From the NCBI GenBank assembly GCA_032871835.1, contig CM065299.1, forward strand, positions 5,489,001 through 5,553,000: DNA of 64,000 nucleotides. The letters run 5' to 3'. The notes below the pieces were generated by a model that searched no databases, had not been told where the DNA came from, and saw only the letters and a program-made list of their open reading frames with translations. Positions 45,540-59,569 of the stretch are shown here, one piece after another. How positions within the stretch are numbered: the stretch's first letter is position 1; each line of letters opens with the position of its first letter. This DNA comes from Dipteronia dyeriana. Taxonomy: Eukaryota; Streptophyta; Magnoliopsida; Sapindales; Sapindaceae. Position numbers and translations under genes: made by a program.

Positions 45540-48399
45540 TAAATGAGTCGACTCGTTCATACCCAAGTTGCCTCGTAACATGACCAAGCATGTCACATTG
45601 TTACCGGTCGATTCAGTCGCATCTCGAGTTGACTCGTAACTCGACCATCATGTATTTCGAATTTTCGATTCACAAGTCATACGGTCAGATTTACAGGCCT
45701 CGTCGTGTTTTAATAGGCCCAATAGTTTGAATTTGTTTGAGCTCATCCTACAGAACAGGATTTGGGCCCAGTCATGTATTATTCTATTTTGGAAATTTGC
45801 CATCAATCTTGGAGGTCAATTTGGAAAATTATAAAAAATTTAATAGAAAAATATAAATGACCAAAAATGTAGGATAAAATATAAATAAACTTCCGAATGC
45901 ATGAATGATGGATATATATTACATTTATTTATGTCTGGTCAATATTTTTTTTTTATATATAGATCATTTAATCGAATCTTAATGAATGTCTTTTACTATC
46001 TAACTATATTTTTGACGGTGAAATTCGGACTTTTCACCGCATAAAAAAGTGAGGGCCTTTTTGACCGAATTGGATTACAATTAATTTAAAATAGAATATA
46101 TAATAAATCTCTAATTATAGACTTTGGATAACTTTTTTGTTTTAAAATATTATATAAATTTAATGTTTTTTGTAGAGATAGAACTCCAACACGTAACCTC
46201 ATCGTATGGATGTAGAGAATTTAACATGGAACCAACCTGATTAAATAAATGGTGTGTAATATGTTAGATATTTAATGTAATTAAATTCCATTCTAACTAG
46301 TATGAATGTAGAATGGGTATAATATTAACCTCTCCAATTTAATTACTTACAAAAATAACATGACCCGATTGTCTTTTCTTAAAAATGAAATATATAAATA
46401 ATGGCCAATTGCCTTGAATCAGATTTGGTTTATTTTGACCAACAACTACTCAAACTATATATAATTATATATTCATCTGGATGAAGCTCTCAACATGCTA
46501 CGAAGTTATAATTTTTAAACTACGAAGATGACAAATTATCGAATGAAAGTAGATATTCAACACGTGAGCAGCATAAAAGGAATTCGATCAATGCACGTGA
46601 CCAACCCAAAACAATGAAACACAGATTCTATTACTAGGCCAACTTGGCAGTCTTGCACTCACAAATTTATATTATTGTTCAACAAATGATCCATTTTGAA
46701 TATATTAATTAAACAAATCACCCACACACAGTCAGCCAAAGCATCACCCCAGAAAATGGCATCACCATTCTCCCCAAATCAGCCTAATTGAGGAAGAATA
46801 TGGGAGGTTTTATTTGTCAACAAGTGATCTCGTGACAGAAGATGAGCCTCAAATGCCACACAAACATAGAAACTGAGAAGCATCACTATCACGTGTGTGT
46901 GTTTTGGCCCTTTGGCTTTCTCTTTTAGTTTTTTAATATAATATTTTATGTTTAGCTTTACCGTCAAATATAGCCGTCATTCGTCACCTTCTCCATCTTC
47001 AATGTTACAATTTAACAAATACATTTCACGTGTCCACTGTGCCATTTACATTCTCTACGATACAAACCATTCACATCGCCTACCAAGCAGCTGACTAATC
47101 AATCTACGACACGTCACTGCTCCTTAAATATCATCATCTGTATGATGAGGTGTTATGACGAGAGTGGTGAAGGCATATGGATGTTAATGGGGCAGCAGAA
47201 GTAAGAGATGACACAGATTTTGAGAAAACGAAAGATTAAAAGCGAAATGATCGAAAAGACATGCATCAAGATGCGTGCACACTTCCACCTAATGCCTGTG
47301 CATGAACAGTGGGGTTTTCGATCAATCTGACGTATTCAAAACCCCATAATTTAATTGTTTTCATTTTTTGGGATTCGTTATGCCACAAATCTCAATATTG
47401 GATGACCTTTTAATTATTATTTTACCCTAATCACTAGGAAAATAAAAAAGTATTCTATCAGAATATTTAGCTAAATAACAAGAAGAGATATAATTACATA
47501 AGTCACGCACTCACGCATACTTCTTGTTAAAATGTCTACGTTTAGTTCGAATTCTCAATTGTTAACGTAAAATTAGTGATGAATGTCGTTTCTAGTGAGA
47601 GGAGATGCATTATGCATAATTGCATACCATCAATAATTTGTAATAAGACTTAATCTTTAGTTTACTAATGTTAAATCGAATTAATTAGTCTTTTTTGGGG
47701 TTGGTATCAAAGATTAATAATGTCCAAGTTCATGTATTGAGAGTGAAAAAAATAAGAGCATTTCTTGGTGAAGTCAAAATGGCTCCATCGGATAAGGTAC
47801 GAAAAATATGAAATGGTGACTCAACTCATTGAGTGGAATAATAATTAAAAATGGGAATTCAATAGAAGCAAGAGGCAGAAACAGCTAGCTCCATACCTAG
47901 TGCCTAGTGCCTAGCATCTGTGTAATGAAGAGATAGGAAACGCCATGATTAATGAATAGATAAATCAGATTAGACAATCTTCCTACCTCGCTCTGAGTCT
48001 CAAAGCTTTCCTTTACAAGACAAAGACTTACGTGCCAATTTAGGAATCACAAACTTGATCAAATATATGCCAATCAATTCACCACCAAATGCACATTCGA
48101 AATTTCTCTTTTGATCTGGATTACACTAACATTAGTTTGAAGTTTTTGTTACCTCTTTTAAGATTTGATTTGATTTGATTATTTTAATAAAATCATCTAA
48201 AGGAAATATCTCATAATTGTTATCCCATTTTATAACATTAATGTTTTATCAAATTTTAGACAAATACCGAACATTCAAGCTCTTATCTCCACTTGTATCA
48301 CATTATATAAAGTCGCCCCTTCCATTTAAAAAAAAAATCTTTTAAATTTATAAAATTAATATTAAGATAATTATATATATATATATATATAATGTTTAT
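45540..48399. other. Intergenic, no gene seen
   Basis: Contains a short region with repeated GAGTTGACTCG/CGAGTCGACTC-like words (45545-45660). A possible SINE remnant lies near 46160-46260 (GGTTACGTGTTGGAGTTC on the minus strand). Several G-box-like CACGTG words occur near 46560-47030. No exon candidates were supported. Confidence 0.45.
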
Positions 48400-48407
48400 G
48401 TTCTAGC

Positions 48408-51185
48408 TAAAGGTGTCCACGGTTCGGTTAAACCGTTCGAAACCGAAACCAAAACCATCGTTTACAATACCGGTGGGAAACCGATTCCCGACGGTTCGGT
48501 TACGGTTATGGGATCTTAAAAACCGACCAAAAACCGCCGGTTGTAGGTTAACCGGCGGTTTCAACATATTAAAAAAAACCAATGAAATGCTTACACGTTG
48601 CAGCATTTCAGAAAAAAAAAAAAAATTGACTGTTGAGCGTTGGAGGAAGATGACCGTTGACAACGGTCATCTTCCTTTTTTTTTCCCAACGCCCAACGGT
48701 CAGAAATTTCAACTTCAACGGTCCTTTTTTTTTCTTTCATTTAATTCCCAAATTATCCCTCCACACCAATTCTATAAATACCCTCCACAATTCATTTTTC
48801 TTCAAGCCACTCCCACATTCTCTTAATCTCTCTCAATCTCAAATTCTAAATTCTCTCTACATTCAACAATTTTATTTTATTCTCATTTCTCAGATAAATT
48901 AAAAAACATATATTTCTTCTATTTTTTTTAATAATATATTATTTACTTACAAATTTATTTATTTTTCAATTAATTTTTTAATGGCAAGTGGGGGAGAAGG
49001 TTCAGGTCCTACAATTTGGACAGAGGAAAGGGTCCATTGCAAAATTTGTTGGAACACGAAAGTGAAGACATCAATTGCAATGACCGACTTTACCACGAGT
49101 TCCTTCAAAATCATTTTGAATCCGATCACCCCCCCCTCCCCCCCAAATTTTTTGCTGGGTCAAATCCCAATACCCTCATTAGTAATGAAAATATATCTAG
49201 CCCTTCTACTATGCCACCCCCTTCATATGAATTTGATGCAGATGAAGAAGAAAAGTCGTTGAAATTCGATCTCTTCAGAGTGCATATGAATAAAATTGAG
49301 TTAGACGATGGAACAATCAAAATCATGTGCAACTACTGCCTTAAAACATACAAGGCTTCTAAGTCCTTTGGATATGGCACATATTGGAACCATGTTAAAA
49401 GAAATCATTCGTCCGAATTGGTGAAAGATAGTAACCAAGGCCAAATATCCAGGTATAGAACCTCTACCAATCAATTATTTCATTATACGTCTGAAAAAAA
49501 TAAGAAAGAATTAGCAACAATGGTTGCAGTAGAACACTTACCTTTTAGTTTTGGTGAGAAAGTTGGTTTTGTTAATTATTGTCAAACTGCATTAGATCCT
49601 GCAATGCAACGTGTTCCTATAGTCACTCTCACACGTGCACTGTTTTCCATTTACAAAAAAGAAAAACACAAATTGAAATCATTTTTTTTTCCAATATCAA
49701 GGTCGTGTTTCCGTATGTGCTGACATATGGACCGATAATTTCGCTTCAATTGAAGCATTGGGATGTATGTAAAAAAATTCGTGAATTGTTACATGTTTTC
49801 AATGATGCTGCAAATGCTTTGTCTGGTATTTACTATCCCACTGCTCATTTATTTTTTGTTCAAAGTGTTAATATTGCTGGTGCATTCAGTGACTGTGAAT
49901 TAGATATTCAATTGAGTCAATGTGTTGCTGCAATGGAAAAAAAAATTGGTACAATATTATAAGGATATTCCAAATATTTATTTGCTTGCATCGTGTTTTG
50001 ATCTACGCTTTAAATTAGAATGTTTGCAATATTATTTAACTCATTACTACAATAGTTTAGGATTAGAAACTGATGTTCTTAGTTGTTGTAATTCCGTTAA
50101 GACTTTACTATATGAATTATATGATGAATATCTTAAAATATATGGTCCGTCTTTGAACATGTCGGTTTCACAACCCCAACCCACATCTGATAGTACTACA
50201 AGTTCCTCACAATTTAAATTAAAGGGTTTAGGGGATCAATTGTTTTCTCAAAGAGCCAAAAAGTTACGAGCATCTTCTTCATCCTTATCTAACTCACATT
50301 CTGAGCTTGATCGCTTTTTAGAAGCCAATCATGTATTTTTAGAAAATAAAATTTAGTATCTAGGGTTGGTGGAAGGATTATGAACAAGAATATCCAATTT
50401 TGACTATTATTGCCAAACAAAATCTTGAAACACTGGTTTCTACCGTTGCTGTGTAACAATAATTTAGTGCAGGTGGAAATATTTTGGATCAAAGACGGTC
50501 GGTTTTGTGTCCACAATCACTTGACGCCCAAGCGTGTGTTGATGATTGGACAAAGGCGAAATTTAGACAACAAGAACTCGAGCCAGAAATAGTGAATGAT
50601 TTCTTCGAAAATGATCAAACCACAGGAACATAAGGCAGCGAATAGATTCTGTTCAAATCTTCCAACCACTAACACCGACTATCCCACTAAAGTTAAAAGA
50701 ACTACGTGGCATTTGATTCCTCTACATTAGCGAATGATACGTATGCAGCTTAATTGTGGTAAACATTAAGTGCACAGATATTTTTTTTTTCAATGTGTTA
50801 TTTGAACTTTGTTAGATTTTATGTTCAATTAAGGCTAACTTCTAATTTCTTTATATGAAATTTAGATGTAACTGTAAATTTTTACTTATTAATTAATTTC
50901 AATTTCTTTTATTTTTACACATTCATTATTAAATACTTCAACGGTTCAATTGCATATTTAGATAATTGTATTTCATATTTTATGTGAATATTTAAAATAT
51001 AGACATCGTAAATGAAATTTGATTACAAATAAAAATGTTTGGGCATTTTTTAAATTTTAAGTTTATCAATTTGTATTAGTAATTAGACTATTAGTTGTAT
51101 ACTTGTATAGTTCCATTAAAAACAAAATCACATTTACGTGTATATAAAAGTACAAATGTTAGTTGTATAGTTTCATTAAAAAAAC

Positions 51186-51231
<46 letters not shown>

Positions 51232-51454
51232 TGTATATAAAATAATAAATATATTATTTTGTGTCAAAAATAAATAAATAAATATAAAAAAAACCGAACG
51301 AACCGAAACCAAACCGAACCGTTTGATTTTTCAAACCGAAACCGAAATCGAACCGAAAAACCGCCGATTCTGAAACTGTCCAAAACCGTCCCATTCCGGT
51401 ACAGTTACGGTTCGGTCTTTCCACGGAACCGAAACCGAACCGTGGACACCATTA
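48408..51454 (+). mobile_element. hAT element with GGTGTCCACGGTTCGG termini
   Basis: The 3,047-bp element starts TAAAGGTGTCCACGGTTCGG; the inverted right end is TAATGGTGTCCACGGTTCGG, matching at 19 of 20. Flanks GTTCTAGC (48400-48407) and ATTCTGGC (51455-51462) agree at 6 of 8, so an 8-bp hAT duplication. Both subterminal regions are packed with AACCGAAACC and GGTTTCGG words. Inside is a BED-type hAT transposase with frameshifts and an internal deletion, so the element needs help from elsewhere to move. Confidence 0.88.
48981..50632 (+). pseudogene. hAT transposase (BED finger), internally deleted and frameshifted
   Basis: hAT transposases are RNase-H-fold enzymes with an N-terminal BED zinc finger and a C-terminal dimerisation region. 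Seen here: a start MASGGEGSG at 48981 that shifts into a second frame near 49016, and the BED finger (49320-49415; MCNYCLKTYK...YWNHVKRNH). A linker follows. The first catalytic block, CADIWTDNFAS, sits in a third frame near 49717, ending at GCM (49767). The next codons jump to KIRELLHVFNDAANALSG, so most of the catalytic fold is deleted. After that come a DUF4413-like part (YLLASCFDLRFKLECL) and the dimerisation region (50285-50550; ELDRFLEAN, GWWKDYEQEYP, FSAGGNILDQRRS, CVDDWTKAKF) with stops. Not functional. Confidence 0.88.
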
Positions 51455-51462
51455 ATTCTGGC

Positions 51463-53930
51463 CGTATAAATCTTTCTATTTTAGTATAATAGTTCTATTG
51501 AACTAATATTATTGGTTCTACCGTAACAATTAAGCTCTTATGATATGTGATAAGTGAATGCATTACGATCATGTAATTCAATTTCGATTAAGATTATTGA
51601 ATTTTATATATGAACAAAATTTATTTGTTTTTGTAAGAATTAGAACAATTTATCCTTATTTTTTAAAAATACGAAGGTATCAAAAAAATGGACCAAATAT
51701 ATAATTTTTGTTTTTTAAAAATAGTTCTAGAGGTTAAAAAATTCGTTTTTTTATTATTATATTTGGATAAACTTATTATCCATAAAAAAAATCATATATA
51801 AATTCATTTAAATCAATATGATTTCATAGTAATCTTTAATAAAATTAAAATAAAAAATCAACCCCGAGAAACTTACTCTCTCTCTCTATATATAAATCCA
51901 CCGTTAATTATCATATCATAAAGCGATATACAACTATACAAGTTGTGATTCTAATATGAGATGTTTGCGATTATAGATAATATTTAATTTAAGTTGCAAA
52001 ATAAGTTAGAAATTTAAAACAAAAACATATCGAAAAGATTTTCTTCAGATGAATATAATAATAAATTTTCTCTTAGTTTAAAAATTATGAGAAGAAACAT
52101 CTTAGATTTTGAATTAACTTTTATTCTTGGTGAAAAAATTATCAATTACTTGTATTCATCTTAACGTCTTTTACTATATATATTATAAATATTTAAATCA
52201 ATACAAATTAGATTGGATAAATATCATTAGATTTATATATTTTAATTTAAAAAATATATAAATTATATCGATACGTACCGATTATAATAGGGTTATATAT
52301 ATATATATATATATATATATGTTTAATAATATCAGTGTTCTAAATAGTTTTTTTTTTGGTTGAGAAAATAAATTCAAATTCATTTATTTTCCTGTAAAAC
52401 TTGTCTTGGACATCAAGAAACTAGAATTTGAAAATTGAAAATATCTAGTGTGTGTCCAACGGTAGATTGTCCTATGGAGTGTACTGGCTGAGAAGGTCAC
52501 AAAATATCTTGTGCCAGAAGGAGCTTAACGATTGGTCTGTCAGGAAACTTTGCTAACGTGAAACAGAGTGACTGGCTGACCATGATGCTTTTTTGGATGT
52601 GCGTGCCATATGCAGCACAAGCAGTGACCGTACAATTATTGTATCTCATGCATATCTCATTCAAAATTTCTCATCCAAATTGAAATGTGCATGGGCAATT
52701 TCGTCAAGTAAAAACAATTACTGTGTTTTTATTGGTTATAACCGTTATATTAACCTTCTATTACACTCGAATAATTACATTCTATATGCCTTTATTCTCT
52801 GTCATAATGGAAACAAATCCATGAAACTACATCACTAGATCCAAGATGAATCAAGTGCCTTTGTTCTAATAAGGTGATGAAAATTGAAAAGCATCTTTTT
52901 ATTATGGTAGACAATGTTTTTATCTTATAAATAAATATCAAATTTAAGAGAATTTAAATTAAACGAGATTGATCGAATTATATTTTATTTACATCTATAT
53001 TAAGAGACTCCCTCTCTAAATCTAGAATTAATGGATTATATCGGTCATGTCCTAATCAGACACCCCAACTCATGTCTAAATCTACAAAAATTGCACTGAT
53101 TTTAAAATTTATAATTAAATGCATAGGGCAATGAATAGTACATTAATGGAAAATCATGGTCGAAGGTAATCATAACAATTGAAAATCACTAGCATATAAA
53201 TAATACCAAACCATAATCATTAAAAAAAAACTAATCATAACTCGTCTTTAATACTTGTTAAAAATCATGGACCACTCTTCAACCCCCACTTACCCACTAG
53301 CCGGCATCTGCAAATAATTTTTTCACTTGCCCATTCCCAAAACTTGCAATTTCCCTAACACCAATTAAATAATTCTTAATTATAAGGCATACAAGCACGT
53401 AGTAAACAAAGTCTCGGGCGTGGTGTATATTTTACGAATTTGAATTTTTTATTAATATAATATTTATTTTGACCTTATTTAATTTTATAATATATAAATA
53501 TTATAACGAATATACGATCGAGAAACGATTTATTTCTATAACTATTTTATAGACAATCAACAACAAGTTTAAAAAAGAAAAAAGAAAAATCAAATTAGAG
53601 AATTCAAATCCTATTTTATAAATATATATCGAGATTATTCATCCACACATGTTGCGATCTTAACGGTGTATTTGTTTTTTTCATATTTTTTTAGAACATA
53701 CACGTAGGATCCAAAAACTAAAAAATAAAACCTTTTTTTGGGGAATTAAATTCCTAACTTTAGTTTAAATTGATATTTAAGAGAGATGGTCAGATGGCAG
53801 AAGTGTATAGTGCGCTTGTACTGTCCAGCTGGCAACTTTCGTCAGCAAAATAAAACAAAAAACAAAGATGTTAAAACTGACCCCACATAAATTCCCAACT
53901 ACTTCTCGGCTGTATTATATTTACTGTACT
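51463..53930. other. AT-rich intergenic, no gene seen
   Basis: Includes TA microsatellites (52295-52320) and no exon-like sequence. A short less AT-rich stretch near 52440-52860 has only isolated short frames. The right part merges into the XTH promoter. Confidence 0.45.
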
Positions 53931-54139
53931 CACCCTTCATCTTCAAAACGTGGTAGCATAATGGCTCCATGAGGGGTACGTGTCGAAATCAGAGAGCGAG
54001 TAGAAATGACCAAGTGTACGCGAGAGTGTTGATCTTGCTGTCCCAAAAAGATAAATCAAGGGTTGCGAGGAAAAGAGGGAGTCTTTTAACTCGTACTGCC
54101 AGTGACAACTGGACACATAATTGGAACAGCTGTCTGTGT

Positions 54140-54445
54140 CCACGTGTCGGGTAATAATTGGATGAGATCTGTACTAAATGACTAAATCCCATCTCTTTTT
54201 TTTTTTGTTTTGAACAGAGACGAGTCGTAGGCTCGTAGCAATTGCAGGCCCACGCTAGACACAGTGCCCAGCTTTGGCCAGCTAATCAAAAGTGGAGCAC
54301 AGTAACGGATACATTTTTTTAATTTCGTTTCTATTTTTTCTATTGATCTACGTGGCGAATGACGTGGCAATATAAATCAGGTGAAGTGGCGAATGATATA
54401 TTGGGTGGTTCTTGTGAGAGAAGCTAATAGAATGGCTATAAATGG
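54140..54445 (+). promoter_or_regulatory. XTH promoter: G-box and TATA box
   Basis: CCACGTGTC, a G-box/ABRE-like word, lies at 54140-54148. ACGTGGCGAATGACGTGGC near 54351 holds two ACGTGGC words. CTATAAATGG at 54436-54445 is a well-placed TATA box about 105 bases before the ATG. This suggests bZIP or bHLH-type regulation, by motif only. Confidence 0.55.
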
Positions 54446-54548
54446 CCAGTTCCTCAGTGAGCTGTGTACAGAGTATTTTCAGTGTAGAAGCTTCATTGCC
54501 TAGCTCACTCTCTCTCTCCACTCACTCTCTCTTACATTTGTCTCATCA

Positions 54549-56539
54549 ATGGCTAAAATGCCTGTTCTTCTGGGCTTCTTTTTGGGTCTTGTAATGGTGG
54601 GTTTGGCTAGCTCTGCAAAGTTTGATGAGCTTTTCCAGGCAAGCTGGGCTCTTGACCATTTTGCATATGAAGGAGAGACTCTCAAGCTCAAACTTGATAA
54701 CTATTCTGGTAAATAACTTTCAACTTCATGAAAGAACAAAACTTTTCAACATGTAATATGTATTCTATCAGATGTTACTCTGTTTTTTTTTTTTTTTGGG
54801 TCTCCTTGAAGCAGCCGGTAAAGCTTTATTCTTTTCGATTATGTTATATGTATTAAGATTAACAAATTGATCGGTTTATGATTTTCAGGAGCTGGGTTTG
54901 GATCGAAGAACAAGTATATGTTTGGAAAAGTCTCCATTCAAATCAAATTAGTGGAGGGTGATTCTGCTGGAACTGTTACTGCTTTCTATGTAAGTGAATT
55001 CTGATATTGTTACTATTGCCTCTTGTTTTTTAACCATAACAATATGCTTCTTCGATTTGAGTTGATTACAACTCAGCTAATGCAATACTTGACCCGAGTG
55101 AAGGACCATTCAATAATAATGTTTCATGCTATTCAGTATTCATAAAAAACATTTAAGGTCTTTTTCCTGATGCAGACATGATAAAGTTTGCTTTATTTGT
55201 GTTCAGAATTTAAGCTAGTAGTAGTACTATTTCTAGCTACCGCTACCCACTCCTTTCACCCTCGTGAATTTCTTTATTGTTTATTAATTGTCCATTTACC
55301 ATCTTTAGTCTCTATCAACCATCAAATCCCGTGACCCAATAATTTCTTTGAAATACACTTCTATTATATTCCTTAGCATCTCTGATAGGACAGTGAAATC
55401 TATGTGCTGTAATTTGGGGTATCTAATTACTTGTGAAATTTTCATCTTCTGATGGTGACAAGCAATTCTTTTACTCCGTTTTCTAATGATGATATCTTGG
55501 TTTTTTTTTTTTTTTTTTTTTTTGAACACAGATGTCATCAGACGGCCCTAATCACAACGAGTTTGATTTTGAGTTTCTTGGGAACACCACTGGTGAACCT
55601 TACCTAATCCAAACCAATGTGTATGTGAATGGTGTGGGTAACAGAGAGCAAAGATTGGACCTCTGGTTCGACCCTACCAAGGACTTCCACACATACTCTG
55701 TGTTCTGGAACCAACGCCAAGTTGTGTAAGTTCTAATATAATAAATACACTATATTTACTGATGTGCATGATTGTATGGTTTCATGTTTCATGGCACTGT
55801 AAAGCTCTTTAGAAAAAGGAGGACTGTTATATTATCGTAGCCTGGTCATGTGATATCTGTGCCCTGTGTGGGTGTCATTGAAACTGGGTTTTGTATACAA
55901 AGGTCCACAAATAAAAACAAACCCACAAAAAGGGAACGAATCTGGGCTCATATATATAAATATTCTTACGGTCCCATAGAGATTTTCAGGGATACAGACA
56001 GATATGTATACTCTGTAATGCCGTACATACTGCTATATACTGTATTGCAATAATTCCTATGTGTTTTTTGTACATGTTATCTAAGATGCTTATATTTTTT
56101 TTTTCCCGATTTTTTCAGATTTTTGGTGGATGAGACTCCAGTAAGAGTACACGCAAACTTGGAAAACAAAGGAATACCATTTCCAAGGGACCAACCAATG
56201 GGTGTATACAGTTCAATATGGAATGCTGATGATTGGGCCACACAAGGTGGTCGAGTTAAGACAGATTGGAGCCATGCACCATTTGTTGCCTCCTACAGAA
56301 ACTTTGAAATCGATGCATGTGAGTGTCCAGTGTCGGTTGCTGCAGCTGATAATGCCAAGAAATGTAGCAGCAGTAGTGAGAAAAGGTTTTGGTGGGACGA
56401 GCCAACAGTAGCCGAACTAAATTTGCACCAGAGCCACCAGCTTTTGTGGGTTCGAGCCAATCACATGATCTATGACTATTGCACTGATACTACTAGGTTC
56501 CCTGTCACTCCCTTAGAGTGTGTGCACCATCGCCACTAG
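54549..56539 (+). CDS. Xyloglucan endotransglucosylase/hydrolase, XTH6/7-like
   Basis: Secreted GH16 enzyme that cuts and rejoins xyloglucan chains in the growing cell wall. Four exons: 54549-54708, 54889-54989, 55532-55725 and 56119-56539. Introns are GT-AG and phases fit, giving 291 residues, the usual length. Residues 1-23 form a signal peptide ([17 protein letters not shown]). The catalytic motif [10 protein letters not shown] carries the E-x-D-x-E triad and is followed directly by the N-glycosylation site NTTG, as in most XTHs. The C-terminal XET region has the expected cysteines ([27 protein letters not shown]). The segments [19 protein letters not shown] and [12 protein letters not shown] resemble XTH6/7. 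No defects. A polypyrimidine run of more than 20 T precedes the exon 3 acceptor. Confidence 0.95.
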
Positions 56540-58708
56540 TTGTGTTTGTGTCTATTACCTGTGTTATGTGAACAAGTTTGGAGTCGGTTCTGTGTAAAAA
56601 AAATGGAAGGATGGATTATAAAAACATGTGCTCCATGTTGTTTTGTTCTTTGTGGCTGTAGATTGTATGATAATTATGATATTTAATACGAGTCTTTTTT
56701 GTCATTTCCTAATAATCATCTCTACCAGTCTAGTCCTACTTGCATATTGTGTTGGTCAAATTTTTGGTTTCAAAAGATGGGTACATCGTTAAATCTACTT
56801 AAAAGTGAGATCAATCACTAAGTAAATGCTAATTAATTCTCTCTTCACTATTCCTATAATTTCTTCAAAAACAGGACACAGGCAACCATTATGTTTCTAT
56901 AAATTTAAATGGGCCCAATGCGGGAAAGGAGTTGATGTTAGGTATATTTACTCTGGTGGGGGGACCATGGAGGCGAATCCATTGCAGAAATTTAAAAATG
57001 TTGGTGTGGTGGTGGTCCTTAGGTCTTTAGTGTTGGAGAATGGAGCTTCCATCTTTTTAAGTTGATGTTCTCGACAACCCTGTACTATTTGTCTAGGTGG
57101 GGGCATTTACTTTTATATAAAAAGAGGCAAAAAAAAAAAAAAAGAAAAAAAAAAAGGAAGGTAAAGCAGAAAGCCAGAAACCACACCACAGAGACCTCTC
57201 TTGTCTCTGCTTGAGACTTGAGAGCTCGACTGTGCTCTGTAACTATGATGATGATGATGATGATGACCAAAGGAGATAAATTTGACAAATATTGAAAATT
57301 TTATTCATTGTTAAAAGAAGGTAACTAGATAAGCTAATGGTGTTTTGATGCATCATACCAAATTACCAATCAAGTAAAACTGTAAAAGGCGTGAGAGAGT
57401 TCACGAATCAACGATTATAACCCATGTTTTGGATTCATTTGTAAAGTCTGTCCTCAAGTCACCAATAATTAATTATCATAAAAAACAAAATGGTCCTTTG
57501 TCTCTTACTGAAAAGTCCATCAAATCAAATAAATGGTAGAAATTACAGGTCCCTTCTTCATAGTAACACAACAGGTCATCGATACACTTGGTTAGTAATT
57601 ACTAACCACTAATTACAATCACATAATACGCCATATCAGAACTAATCATCGATCATCTATCAATTCAATAATAGATTGATTAGTCATTAGTCATTAAATT
57701 ATACAGTTAACTATATGCTCCATGTTTTTAAGTCAAAGTATCAAAAGACCTCTTAGATAAATCATCTATATGTCAATTCTATATTAACTAGTTTTAAACA
57801 TGTTTGTTATATATGGTGGACCATAGAGTCACGGACGACCTTCAGTTCTTTGGGGTAAAAAAAAATCATTGTAGTTTAGCTCTCCAATTTGGTGCTTCCT
57901 GCTTGGAATCACTTATTGCATTTATATCGTTCTTTTTTCTTCACATTGATATTAATTCAAAGAGCAGACCCCATACATGTTGACAAGTGGCTATAGTTAT
58001 CTTCTTATAAATGTTGAATTCAGACAAATCCTAAATGATGGAGACAAAAACCTGTCCTTTTCTTTTCCTCTATAGCAACCCTGGAGGGTCAATTGCGAGA
58101 ATCACAACCTATATAGCACTAGAGTGATCTAGAGGGTCTTCTTATACACTATAATACAAACCTACATGTGACATACAATACATAATACATGCCCTGTTTG
58201 ATGCGTATGACCAGATTACTAGTTGTAATTGTTCAATCTAATGGTTGAAGCAAGCCAATGAATAATAAGATACTGTTCTCCAATATCCAATTAAACAATT
58301 AGTAAAATTATAAAGTACTAATTAAACTATTGAACATAGTGGTTAACCACGTACTCCAATTCAGCCTAGTCTTGTTAACCCATTCATAACCTCAATAGAA
58401 AGATATATCTTCCTACTATATAGTGTATATGATATAGTAAAAACAAGGACATTAATATTTTATGCTATGCGAGCTGCTTTCAATACACATTATGCTGCAA
58501 TACACCTACTATATATAGTGTATATGATATAGTAAAAGCAAAGATATTTTATATATTTGTATCTAGAGATATAACACGTCATATTATTGCCATTTTTTTT
58601 GTTAAATGATTAAAAAGGAAAAAAACAGTGGTGGTTGAGATTAATATTAAAGCATTAAGACGATATCCACCGGTTTATCTATGAATTATGATAGTGGGGA
58701 CATTGACG
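56540..58708. other. XTH 3' region and intergenic DNA
   Basis: Downstream of the stop codon is a plausible 3' UTR to about 56700 with AT-rich polyadenylation-type words. Beyond it lie A-rich runs (57128-57157) and an ATG/GAT trinucleotide repeat (57244-57267). No further gene is seen. Confidence 0.5.
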
Positions 58709-59255
58709 TATTAAGTTTGAGATTGTTTTCACTTTATAAATAAATCTTTATTTTTTAAGTTTTTAATAAATAGATGTTTGGTAAACTTTTCAAAAGCAGT
58801 TTATTTTTTAAATTATTTTTTTAATAAGCAACTTTTAAAAAGTAGGATGGGGATTGCTTTTTGAATTATTGTTATGCAATGTCAATAATACCCTCACCAA
58901 TTAAATACATAGACAATAACGAGTTCACTTAGGTTTTTAAACGAGTTGACTCGGTGACTGAATTTTAAATGTGAAGAGATTGAGTTGATTCGGGTTTATG
59001 AATGAGTTAACTCAATCATAATTTGTTATTTTTTTCTACTTAAATTTCTTATTTTTTTTATTAGCTTTATATTTATATAGTTAATGATGTATATTTTAAT
59101 AATTTTGTTTGATACATTTTCCATTCTTTCAAACTTAAGCACTAATAAAATTTAGTTTACTAAATACTTACCAATTTTTTTTCTAAAATTGATTATTTCT
59201 TAAATTAACTTATAAGCATATTTTTTCCAAAGTAAAACAATCTCAAACGTAATCT
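58709..59255. mobile_element. PIF/Harbinger-like MITE
   Basis: The left end AAGTTTGAGATTGTTTTCAC and the inverted right end ACGTTTGAGATTGTTTTACT are clear inverted repeats, continuing as imperfect AT-rich arms with TTTGGTAAAC and GTTTACTAAA. The interior contains short GAGTTGACTCGG-like repeats. The TTA/TAA flanks expected for this superfamily are present but ambiguous in the AT-rich context. Confidence 0.55.
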
Positions 59256-59569
59256 AAGATAAAGAACAAGTGAAATTATCAACGTCCAACAAGACAATAA
59301 AGATATCATACTCCTTACCAATAAATATAAGAAGCACCTACCTATATCAGCTCAACTTATCATATTTAAAATGAACATAATTGGAATTTTTCGAAATTCT
59401 GAGGACACAAAAAGGCAGAAAAAAAAAACATTATCCGAAGAAATATTCAACTATGAACTCATTTACCAGCAAAACGATTTTTTATTTAATTTTTTTATTT
59501 AACTACCATGGAAACATGAATCCCAGGAAGTAGAAAACAGGATAAGATGTAAACGCATTCTTTTTATTT

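Noticed and set aside
48413..48826. 137-codon frame at the left end of the hAT element
   Set aside because: It is translation of terminal AACCGAAACC repeats and a poly-A tract, upstream of the real transposase.
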